This document shows, piece by piece, positions 51,192-59,410 of a stretch of 64,000 bases of DNA; position 1 is the stretch's first letter, and every line of letters starts with the position of its first letter. The stretch comes from Brachynemurus nebulosus (taxonomy: Eukaryota; Arthropoda; Insecta; Neuroptera; Myrmeleontidae). Under the pieces are notes generated by a model. That model saw nothing but the letters and a program-made list of their open reading frames with translations. It searched no databases and was not told the DNA's origin. The position numbers and the translations under genes were made by a program. The DNA is taken from assembly GCA_035578155.1 (NCBI GenBank), contig JAPWDM010000003.1, positions 25,114,416 through 25,178,415 of the forward strand, given 5' to 3'.

Positions 51192-51949
51192 GAATATATT
51201 GTGAATTTTTACAATTTTTTTTTTAAACTGGCATAGGAGGTAGCTTGAAGCGTAAACAATATTTGCCATTCTCTTGTCTGATTATACCATAGTTACAAAA
51301 AATAACCGGTCGTAAGACTTTACTTACTTTCCTAGAAACGTAAGTAATTGCTACCGTCAATTATTAAAAAATAAATTTTGCTATCGAAATTTTTTTTATA
51401 TATTCCTCTATTCGTTTTCTAAAAAATTGAATTTTTGATAAATTTGATTACTTTTTTTTTCAATTTATTCATTTTTTTGGTTGAAAAAAATAACTTACTC
51501 ATACTCGTATACTTACTCATACTCAACCCATAAATTTATTTTTGTGGACATGGATGCTCAAGAATCCGAGGCTGAAAGCTGAACTGCATCCGAAACCATA
51601 AAAATAACACTTAAGTATGGTTCCCGTTAAGTAAGTACTATTTCATCCACACTGAAAAATTTTGTTATCACAAACTAAAAATTGCTAGATTTTTTATTGA
51701 AATAGTTATGTGTATTTGGTTGTCGTAAGTAAAATGTAATGCTTTTAATGACTACAGAAATTGTTAGAATAACAAGTAATTGATTTTTAAAGGGAAAATT
51801 CTAAGAAATTCTATTAAAAACATTATACAGCTACAATTACAACTGAATATATTTATGTGATGCCGTATACTACACAAAAAAGTTTTATTCGTTTTTCGGT
51901 TGTGATAACTAATAATTTTAATAACTAATAATTTTTTTTAATTTTAATA
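51192..51949. other. No gene seen
   Basis: AT-rich; nothing recognisable. Confidence 0.35.
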
Positions 51950-52466
51950 AGGTAAGAGCACCAGTGGCCGTCATGTTAAGACATGAGTAGGACTTTACAT
52001 TAAATTCAGGAATAATAACCGTCACTATGACGGTTACTGGAAAATGCTCGTATTTTACATATGTACTAGTAGCCACTATCAAAATAATAAATTTCTGTTA
52101 GGTGTTCTGGTCTAAAAACTATTTTTTAACAAAATTTAATTCATAATAAACCTCAAAAAACAAAAAAATATAACCAATTATACGTTAAACCAAAATTACA
52201 GTAAAATTAAATTGGTGCTTACCTTAGCTAAAACTTAAGAGTTTTAGTTAATATATGCAAATTTTACAAACACTAACTTTCAAATGAGTCATTATTATAT
52301 CTAATGCTAACAGAATGCTATCATAAAAATGGAATAACGGTTGGGCATACTTACCAGAACGTGTAGCAGGAAACGCAAAAGATTGCTTGCTTAGTGTCTT
52401 AATATTTATCATTTTACTGAAACTTGACGGCTATTGGGTCAATGACAGCTACTCGTGCTCTTACCT
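51950..52466. mobile_element. TA-flanked MITE (Tc1/mariner-type) abutting the giant palindrome
   Basis: The left end AGGTAAGAGCACCAGTGGCC pairs with the inverse of the right end, AGGTAAGAGCACGAGTAGCT (25-bp repeat, about three mismatches). TA flanks it at 51948-51949 and 52467-52468. At 517 bp it has no ORF. The giant palindrome was inserted across its right boundary, duplicating CCTTAA of which CCT is the MITE's own end. Confidence 0.75.
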
Positions 52467-52469
52467 TAA
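52464..52469. repeat. Target-site duplication CCTTAA (left)
   Basis: Direct copy of 62995-63000, immediately outside the inverted ends of the 10.5-kb palindrome. Six bp is the length made by Polinton/Maverick integration. Confidence 0.8.
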
Positions 52470-52599
52470 AGTAGTAGGAATATGGGCATTCGGAGCCCAC
52501 CTTCCCACCTGCCGACTTTTTGAGCGACCTCGGCAGGAGGCAAAACTACCGAGGCGGTTCTAGAAGCCTCCGGCGGTGGGTGGAGCAAAAATTTGGTCT

Positions 52600-52720
52600 C
52601 CAACCTAACGATATCTAGTGAAATTTTTTTCTAACCTAACAGAACCCTTGACCTAACCTAACGAAACCTAAGCGAACTTAGCTTAACCTAACAAAAGTTT
52701 TTTTCTAACCTAAGAACTGA
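52600..52720. repeat. CCTAA-rich subterminal tract (left; mirrored at 62744-62864)
   Basis: Repeated AACCTAAC / CCTAACCTAACG motifs separated by other bases. CCTAA is the complement of the insect telomere unit TTAGG, but here it is irregular and never more than two units in a row. Confidence 0.6.
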
Positions 52721-52733
52721 AAAATTCCCTAAC

Positions 52734-52850
52734 AGATGGCGCAGCCACCTTCGAGCCCTGTGAATTCGCTACTAGATGGCGCAGCCACCTTCGAGCCTGT
52801 GAATTCGCTACTAGATGGCGTTGCTAGTCTGGATTCCTGTGTGTAAGTTT
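52734..52850. repeat. ~40-bp subterminal direct repeats (left arm)
   Basis: AGATGGCGCAGCCACC opens units at 52734 and 52774, with a diverged third unit (AGATGGCGTTGC) at 52813; CTGTGAATTCGCTACT closes the first two. Such subterminal repeats are often binding sites for an element's own proteins; that role is inference. Confidence 0.8.
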
Positions 52851-52929
52851 GAAAAATTGTCAATAGATTGCATCGAAAACCTTTTTGATAGTTAAACTTA
52901 CCATTAAAAGATGGCCTTGCTTTCATAAT

Positions 52930-53210
52930 TTTATAATATTTTTATCTGAAAACAGGCTTAAACTGTCAGCTGACGTCACTAAAGGTAAACTGATATCAAA
53001 TAGCGAAGATTTCTCTCTAATATGCAAAAATGAATTTTATCATATGATTGTATATTTTTATCTGAAAACAGGTTTAAACTTGTATAAATTGCCAGCTGAC
53101 GTCACTAAAGGTAAACTGATATCAAATAGCGAAGATTTCTGTCTAATATGCGAAAATGAAGCAGCAGGTTTTAACCTGTATGGCTACATAAAGTGTGACA
53201 GCTGACGTCA
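52930..53210 (+). promoter_or_regulatory. Three CRE-containing direct repeats upstream of the 129-aa gene (left arm)
   Basis: The full palindromic cAMP-response element TGACGTCA occurs at 52971-52978, 53097-53104 and 53203-53210, each time inside CAGCTGACGTCAC (an E-box CAGCTG overlaps it). The first two sit in a ~120-bp direct repeat that also contains CTAAAGGTAAACTGATATC. The last CRE is 19 bp upstream of the TATA box. A 106-codon open frame runs through the repeats but is probably fortuitous. Confidence 0.75.
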
Positions 53211-53228
53211 CCATACTATTTTTTCTGC

Positions 53229-53260
53229 TATAAAAAGGACGCGACAGAATTTCATCAGTT
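53229..53260 (+). promoter_or_regulatory. Core promoter of the 129-aa gene (left arm)
   Basis: TATAAAA at 53229-53235 and an arthropod-type initiator TCAGTT at 53255-53260 (predicted +1 A at 53257), 28 bp apart. The leader to the ATG would be about 97 nt. Confidence 0.75.
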
Positions 53261-53353
53261 ACAATTTTGTTCGAAACTTTAGTGAAAAAAACATTAAACC
53301 TTATTGTTGTGAATTTTCAATTGTTGTGTGTTAAGAGTTAATTGTTGCCAACA

Positions 53354-53743
53354 ATGGAATCCATTACTGCTGGTGCTTCATCTGGAAACAGAGACTTAAT
53401 TCAAAAAATGGCTGGAAATTTTGTGGATGAATTGAATCATCTTGGCGCTGTTAAACGATGGATTAAACTTTCTGATATGGAAATTGGAAAAGTATATAAA
53501 ATAATGGGAGCCAGTCAACTACCATCGAAATTCGATTCATCGAAAATGAAGACAATATTGGAATTGGAAATTGGATACATTTCGTTACCAGCGAGATTTG
53601 ACAATTTGAGCGAGCAGATGCTGGCATGGTTGCAAAGCAATCCAAAACTTGGTATTATGAATAATGGACCCATTGGACTAACTCATAAATTGCAATTTAA
53701 AACGTTGGATCTTCTTGAAATCGTGGAGGATGCTGAATGGTGA
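53354..53743 (+). CDS. 129-aa protein of unknown function, possible OB-fold-like (left arm)
   Basis: I start it at ATG 53354 (context ACAATGG, a good Kozak match). The frame can be read four codons upstream from a TTG, but that is not a likely start. A charged N-terminal helix-like part (residues 10-35) leads to WIKLSDMEIGKVYKI (36-50), a block containing LELEIGYISLPARF (69-82) and a C-terminal block with NNGPIGLTHKLQF (103-115), ending EIVEDAEW. The alternating beta-strand-like segments around SLPARF and GPIG..H.LQF recall small proteins found in insect Polinton-type repeats that I take to be OB-fold-like single-strand DNA binders. That is inference; no catalytic motif is visible. No signal peptide or membrane segment. 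Followed by AATAAA at 53834. Identical in the right arm. Confidence 0.8.
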   Translation: MESITAGASSGNRDLIQKMAGNFVDELNHLGAVKRWIKLSDMEIGKVYKIMGASQLPSKFDSSKMKTILELEIGYISLPARFDNLSEQMLAWLQSNPKLGIMNNGPIGLTHKLQFKTLDLLEIVEDAEW

Positions 53744-53833
53744 ATTTTGTAATTTATTCTCTTCAAAATGTATTATTTAATTGTACTATGTATTTTAAAA
53801 ATTTCAATATTGTATCAATTTTTATATATATTT

Positions 53834-53839
53834 AATAAA
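53834..53839 (+). terminator. Poly-A signal AATAAA for the 129-aa gene (left arm)
   Basis: AATAAA 91 bp after the stop codon, followed by a long A/C-rich run (53840-53900). Mirrored at 61625-61630. Confidence 0.6.
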
Positions 53840-56053
53840 AAAAATTATAAAAAAAACAAAAAAACAAAAAAAAAAAAAACAAAACAAAAAAACAAAAAAA
53901 AATTTCGATTTTTTTTCAATACCCATCGCTAGACATTGATTTATATTCTAGTTTTGATTATGCCAGATTAATAAATAAACATTATTTGGTGTTTAATAAA
54001 AAATTTAAAAAATCGATTTTTCAATTCAGGTCTCGTCTCTAAATCACAATTTTTGAACTAAGTATAAATCAATAATACATATGAGTAATATTTGATATGC
54101 ATCGTATTATTAGGTTTTATGGTGAATAATTATAAAACAAAAAAAGATTTAATATCCCCTGAAAACGAAAAATTTAATTTTTCACATGCTTAATAAAAAT
54201 TATTTTTCAAGTTTAATAAAAATTATTCTTTATAAAATTGTCTATCAAATATTAGCCTTGCACATACATATAAGAAATGCTGATTTGCTAAAATATAAAT
54301 CTTGGAATGTGGATACATAATGTTATAAAAGTCCAATACGTTCATACATATGTATATATGAATATTACATTGTAATACAGGTATTCGCTATATCTATATG
54401 AATCGTGTTTAAAAGCCAAATTTATTTTCCTGAATTTTTTAAAATATATATATAGTAATATAATATTTCGCATATATACAGTACTCTGTTAAAAGTACGG
54501 GTTTCTACACCGTAAAAACATATATTTTACAATATCAATATATTGTAAAAAATCATATTTCTTAATATTTTTAAAACTGAATATGTAATATCAAGAATTT
54601 AAAACAGTTTTGAAACATTAATTTCTCCTCATAATATTTTTTTAGTCTTAAATTAATAGCACAATGTTCCATATATTTTAAGAAAATTTTTCTTTTAATA
54701 TTTTATAACTTATCTAAAAAATTTATAGCTATTTTTTATCCAAAAATTTATTACTTGCTATTGTTAAAAAATTAGTTAAATATATCTATAGGTATTAAGT
54801 GACCCCTAGTTTTGTGAAAGACGGTAGTAAGAGCAATTCATCTTAAATACGAAATTATTTTATCAATGCTAAATAAGCGTTTTTTTTCTCATATTATCAT
54901 ACTCCAATATATTGTATATTATTATAATTTATAAAAATGTGTTTTATTTATTAAAAAATTTAGCAAAATTTTAAATAATATCACGTCAAAATAATATTCA
55001 GAAGTCAATAAAAGACAATAGCAGTAAATTTATTAAGATAACTATAAATAAATATTAATCTAATGTTGAAATATTTATTAACAAATAGTACTGCTTAGTA
55101 GAAAATTAGGTACCTATTGTTTTGTTTTCAAATTTACCTTTTTGCAATTAAAGAAAATTTTAGTAACTATCGATACCTATATAAAACGATACCCATAAAA
55201 GACAAGCATGCTCTGATCTCAACAATTTTTTCCCATGTTAAATTTGTATGTTCTTACTTCGCTGAAACTTATTATGTTTATATATTCCCCCAATATTTTC
55301 TACCATAAACAATAGTTATAGCAAGCTAGGTAGGTATTGAATAAGTATTTTTTGTTTGTTAATTTATTGATGATAGAGAAAAAAAATTTATGATTTTATA
55401 GACAGTGAAATACATTTAAACTATTTTTTGCAGTTTAATTTTGTAAAAACACCTAAAAATTATCAGTCACAGACAAATATTTCTAAGCAAACGAATTGAA
55501 AATGTAGTTTTATATCATAAGAATAAATGCGTATATATAGGGTGGACAGTAAATAACTCTCATAATTTTTAAAGAGCGGATGAAAACTTTAATTTTGGAT
55601 TACGAAATTTTATTTTTTTTCCGGAGTTAAGCTGCATTCAATTAATTAACCCTTTCCTGCACAGCAGTTTTAGATCATTACTGTGCAAACGATACTTCAA
55701 ATTAGCAAATCATTAATAACATGGGTAAATACTTATTAGCAAGAATTACATAGCTTACACATATGTTCTATCGCACCAGAATGTTAATAGGACAATGCGA
55801 TTTAATTGCCTATATTCAGGAGCAAGCAAAAACATTACCTATTTTAATAACTTAGAAAATACACATTACATAGTTCGTTGTAAGAACAATCATTTCGGTG
55901 ATCTTTTTTTTTTTAACGAATTACTAAATTTGCTTAAGGACTATGGTATGTAAGAAATAACAACACTCACATAATTTTAAAATAATTAACATATAGCTAT
56001 TGGAAAAGTTACAAAGATTTTTTTAACAACTTATTAAATGCTGATAGCTTATT
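53840..56053. other. Intergenic spacer of the left arm (2.2 kb)
   Basis: AT-rich sequence between the two convergent genes. A 63-codon frame at 55117-55308 has no recognisable content. ACCGTAAAAACATATATTTTACAATATC near 54510-54540 is locally self-complementary. Nothing else is identified. Confidence 0.45.
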
Positions 56054-57187
56054 TTAATATCTCCTATAGGGCCTTAAGTATAACCCTTCACCCGAAATTT
56101 TTTCATCACCATCGCTGGCGACTGTATTCTCGTCATCATCAGCTTCTCCTTCGCTCGCAGTATCTTCGCTATCGCTAGTAGATGTTTTTTCATCATCATT
56201 GAATACATATTTTAACACTGGTTCAATAATATCATGCTTTTCCAATTCCCTGGTTATTGAGATAATCCGCTTTCCAATGTCACTTTCCTTTAAATTATTA
56301 AAATGGCTTCGTTTTTTCTCGTTTTCGATATAATCCGCGAAGCTGGGATTTATAATATGACTCCTTTCCATTAAATTGCACACAGTATTAACCATTTCTT
56401 CTCCAATTTGCGTCTGAGTCGCTAAACTTCTTAGTTCATCAACTAAATGGTTCGGGTCATCAAAATATTCTTCTCCATCAACAGGTTTCGAATGGTCATT
56501 ATGAAGGTTAGTATTTTCATCATCATATTTGAAACGTTTAGCTTCTCCATTTATTGAATTAGATGTTGAAGGTTGGTCCTTTTCTTCCGAATTTTTATCT
56601 TCTTGTTCTTCATCCTTTGCGCATGCGTTCTGAAGCTCTTTGACCATTAATATGTCTAGAGCAGTTTGTAAGAGACCAGCTATCTTTGGAGTAAAACTTG
56701 TTTCTTTGTAGTTATCAGGCGATGGTAAATGCTTTTGTTCATCAGATCGATTATCTTCGACATTTACCGATTGTAGAATATTATGCGAGTTTTTTAAAGC
56801 GTGGAATTTACTTCTGATTGCTTCTGCTGCAGCCATCATACTTTCATCAAAAGTATTCAAGTTTCTTTTAGATAGCTCTGTATCATTTTCGTGTTGATTT
56901 TGAAATACTGGTGCTTTATCTTCCTTTTCTTCATTTCTTGCTTCAAAACTATATTCGGTTTCATTATCATCATTTTCATCATTAGATTTTGACGATTCAC
57001 TTTGTCTCCTGTTCTCCGCGCTGTTCACTTGTGTCCCATTATTTACCGTGGTATATTCAAACTGATTATTTGCGATCTGGTCATTATTGTTTGTTTCATG
57101 TTCCTGAGTATGCACTCTTCTTTTCATATGACGTAAAAGAGAACTTCTCCGCGAAAATGTCTTGTCACAACGTATACAGTTAAACAT
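56054..57187 (-). CDS. C2H2 zinc-finger protein with acidic tail, 377 aa (left arm)
   Basis: A single C2H2 finger sits at the very N-terminus: C4, C7, H20, H26 in FNCIRCDKTFSRRSSLLRH followed by MKRRVH, with a basic linker. Residues 35-100 are polar, acidic and rich in N, E and S. A helical segment lies at 104-138 (AAAEAIRSKFHALK) and another at 166-190; a short basic cluster EAKRFK is at 215-220. A second helical part at 244-330 includes SLATQTQIGEEMVNTVCNLM, followed by a Ser/Asp/Glu-rich acidic tail (332-363) and a terminal RPYRRY. The layout suggests a DNA-binding transcription or replication factor of the element, perhaps acting on its own repeats; this is inferred. Differs from the right-arm copy at residue 52 (T here) and 172 (L here). 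Confidence 0.85.
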   Translation of the reverse strand: MFNCIRCDKTFSRRSSLLRHMKRRVHTQEHETNNNDQIANNQFEYTTVNNGTQVNSAENRRQSESSKSNDENDDNETEYSFEARNEEKEDKAPVFQNQHENDTELSKRNLNTFDESMMAAAEAIRSKFHALKNSHNILQSVNVEDNRSDEQKHLPSPDNYKETSFTPKIAGLLQTALDILMVKELQNACAKDEEQEDKNSEEKDQPSTSNSINGEAKRFKYDDENTNLHNDHSKPVDGEEYFDDPNHLVDELRSLATQTQIGEEMVNTVCNLMERSHIINPSFADYIENEKKRSHFNNLKESDIGKRIISITRELEKHDIIEPVLKYVFNDDEKTSTSDSEDTASEGEADDDENTVASDGDEKISGEGLYLRPYRRY

Positions 57188-57223
57188 TTTGATAGATGTG
57201 AAGAGTTCGATTTATAACATAAC

Positions 57224-57258
57224 ACTGATTAGTTTTTATATCGACATGATCTTATATA
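57224..57258 (-). promoter_or_regulatory. Core promoter of the zinc-finger gene (left arm)
   Basis: On the minus strand TATATAA (57258-57252) and TCAGT (57228-57224), about 31 bp from TATA to the predicted +1 A. The leader to the ATG is about 39 nt. Mirror of 58206-58240. Confidence 0.75.
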
Positions 57259-57284
57259 GTACAACCAGAGCAGAATTGACGTAA

Positions 57285-58179
57285 TGACACCAAAATGCAC
57301 CAAAGGTGCACCAAATGACACCAAACTGCACCAAAGGTGCACCAAATGACACTAAACTGCACCAAATGACACCAAACTGCACCAAAGGTACACCAAATGA
57401 CACCAAACTGCACCAAAGGTGCACCAAATGACACCAAACTGCACCAAAGGTGCACCAAATGACACCAAACTGCACCAAAGGTGCACCAAATGACACCAAA
57501 CTGCACCAAATGACACCAAAATGCATCAAAGGTGCACCAAATGACACCAAACTGCACCAAAGGTGCACCAAATGACACCAAACTGCACCAAAGGTGCACC
57601 AAATGACACCAAACTGCACCAAAGTTGCACCAAATGACACCAAACTGCACCAAAGGTGCACCAAATGACACCAAACTGCACCAAATGACACCAAACTGCA
57701 CCAAATGACACCAAAATGCACCTTTGGAGCAGTTTGGTGTCATTTGGTGCAACTTTGGTGCAGTTTGGTGTCATTTGGTGCACCTTTGGTGCATTTTGGT
57801 GTCATTTGGTGCAGTTTGGTGTCATTTGGTGCACCTTTGGTGCAGTTTGGTGTCATTTGGTGCAACTTTGGTGCAGTTTGGTGTCATTTGGTGCACCTTT
57901 GGTGCAGTTTGGTGTCATTTGGTGCACCTTTGGTGCAGTTTGGTGTCATTTGGTGCACCTTTGGTGCATTTTGGTGTCATTTGGTGCAGTTTGGTGTCAT
58001 TTGGTGCACCTTTGGTGCAGTTTGGTGTCATTTGGTGCACCTTTGGTGCAGTTTGGTGTCATCTGGTGCACCTTTGGTGCAGTTTGGTGTCATTTGGTGC
58101 ACCTTTGGTGCAGTTTGGTGTCATTTGGTGCAGTTTGGTGTCATTTGGTGCACCTTTGGTGCAGTTTGGTGTCATTACT
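57285..58179. repeat. Central 31-bp tandem array with orientation switch
   Basis: The unit is 31 bp made of three ~10-bp modules: ACCAAATGAC, ACCAAACTGC and ACCAAAGGTGC. The left half carries this strand, the right half (from about 57721) its complement. Each full unit contains the self-complementary 8-mer GGTGCACC. Some units lack the third module, and variants such as AAAGTTGC sit at different positions in the two halves. Because no stop triplet occurs and 31 is not a multiple of 3, all three outward frames are open for 85-176 codons; these are not taken as genes. The array lies between two divergent promoters and probably serves as a shared upstream or replication region (inferred). Confidence 0.9.
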
Positions 58180-58205
58180 TTACGTCAATTCTGCTCTGGT
58201 TGTAC

Positions 58206-58240
58206 TATATAAGATCATGTCGATATAAAAACTAATCAGT
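58206..58240 (+). promoter_or_regulatory. Core promoter of the zinc-finger gene (right arm)
   Basis: TATATAA at 58206-58212 and TCAGT at 58236-58240 (predicted +1 A at 58238), immediately outside the tandem array; leader of about 39 nt to the ATG at 58277. Confidence 0.75.
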
Positions 58241-58276
58241 GTTATGTTATAAATCGAACTCTTCACATCTATCAAA

Positions 58277-59410
58277 ATGTTTAACTGTATACGTTGTGAC
58301 AAGACATTTTCGCGGAGAAGTTCTCTTTTACGTCATATGAAAAGAAGAGTGCATACTCAGGAACATGAAACAAACAATAATGACCAGATCGCAAATAATC
58401 AGTTTGAATATACCACGGTAAATAATGGGATACAAGTGAACAGCGCGGAGAACAGGAGACAAAGTGAATCGTCAAAATCTAATGATGAAAATGATGATAA
58501 TGAAACCGAATATAGTTTTGAAGCAAGAAATGAAGAAAAGGAAGATAAAGCACCAGTATTTCAAAATCAACACGAAAATGATACAGAGCTATCTAAAAGA
58601 AACTTGAATACTTTTGATGAAAGTATGATGGCTGCAGCAGAAGCAATCAGAAGTAAATTCCACGCTTTAAAAAACTCGCATAATATTCTACAATCGGTAA
58701 ATGTCGAAGATAATCGATCTGATGAACAAAAGCATTTACCATCGCCTGATAACTACAAAGAAACAAGTTTTACTCCAAAGATAGCTGGTTTCTTACAAAC
58801 TGCTCTAGACATATTAATGGTCAAAGAGCTTCAGAACGCATGCGCAAAGGATGAAGAACAAGAAGATAAAAATTCGGAAGAAAAGGACCAACCTTCAACA
58901 TCTAATTCAATAAATGGAGAAGCTAAACGTTTCAAATATGATGATGAAAATACTAACCTTCATAATGACCATTCGAAACCTGTTGATGGAGAAGAATATT
59001 TTGATGACCCGAACCATTTAGTTGATGAACTAAGAAGTTTAGCGACTCAGACGCAAATTGGAGAAGAAATGGTTAATACTGTGTGCAATTTAATGGAAAG
59101 GAGTCATATTATAAATCCCAGCTTCGCGGATTATATCGAAAACGAGAAAAAACGAAGCCATTTTAATAATTTAAAGGAAAGTGACATTGGAAAGCGGATT
59201 ATCTCAATAACCAGGGAATTGGAAAAGCATGATATTATTGAACCAGTGTTAAAATATGTATTCAATGATGATGAAAAAACATCTACTAGCGATAGCGAAG
59301 ATACTGCGAGCGAAGGAGAAGCTGATGATGACGAGAATACAGTCGCCAGCGATGGTGATGAAAAAATTTCGGGTGAAGGGTTATACTTAAGGCCCTATAG
59401 GAGATATTAA
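58277..59410 (+). CDS. C2H2 zinc-finger protein with acidic tail, 377 aa (right arm)
   Basis: Mirror copy of the left-arm gene, transcribed away from the centre: same N-terminal C2H2 finger (C4, C7, H20, H26), same helical middle and same acidic tail. Only residues 52 (I here, T in the left copy) and 172 (F here, L in the left copy) differ over 377 positions. Both frames are intact. No AATAAA is evident soon after the stop; the nearest is about 435 bp downstream, so the transcript end is unclear. Confidence 0.85.
   Translation: MFNCIRCDKTFSRRSSLLRHMKRRVHTQEHETNNNDQIANNQFEYTTVNNGIQVNSAENRRQSESSKSNDENDDNETEYSFEARNEEKEDKAPVFQNQHENDTELSKRNLNTFDESMMAAAEAIRSKFHALKNSHNILQSVNVEDNRSDEQKHLPSPDNYKETSFTPKIAGFLQTALDILMVKELQNACAKDEEQEDKNSEEKDQPSTSNSINGEAKRFKYDDENTNLHNDHSKPVDGEEYFDDPNHLVDELRSLATQTQIGEEMVNTVCNLMERSHIINPSFADYIENEKKRSHFNNLKESDIGKRIISITRELEKHDIIEPVLKYVFNDDEKTSTSDSEDTASEGEADDDENTVASDGDEKISGEGLYLRPYRRY

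Noticed and set aside
52600..52720. True telomeric array (CCTAA)n
   Set aside because: Units are scattered and interrupted, never more than two in a row.
52885..53205. 106-codon frame with an internal repeat (ADVTKGKLISNSEDF)
   Set aside because: It lies in the duplicated CRE control region upstream of the TATA box; the peptide repeat is explained by the DNA repeat.
57285..58179. CRISPR-like array
   Set aside because: Eukaryotic context, contiguous 31-bp repeats without unique spacers.
57236..58235. Open frames of 85-176 codons (FGVIWCSLVSFGA-type repeats) on both strands
   Set aside because: All three outward frames are open because the 31-bp unit has no stop triplet; there is no reason to prefer one, and they run through the promoter-proximal repeat.
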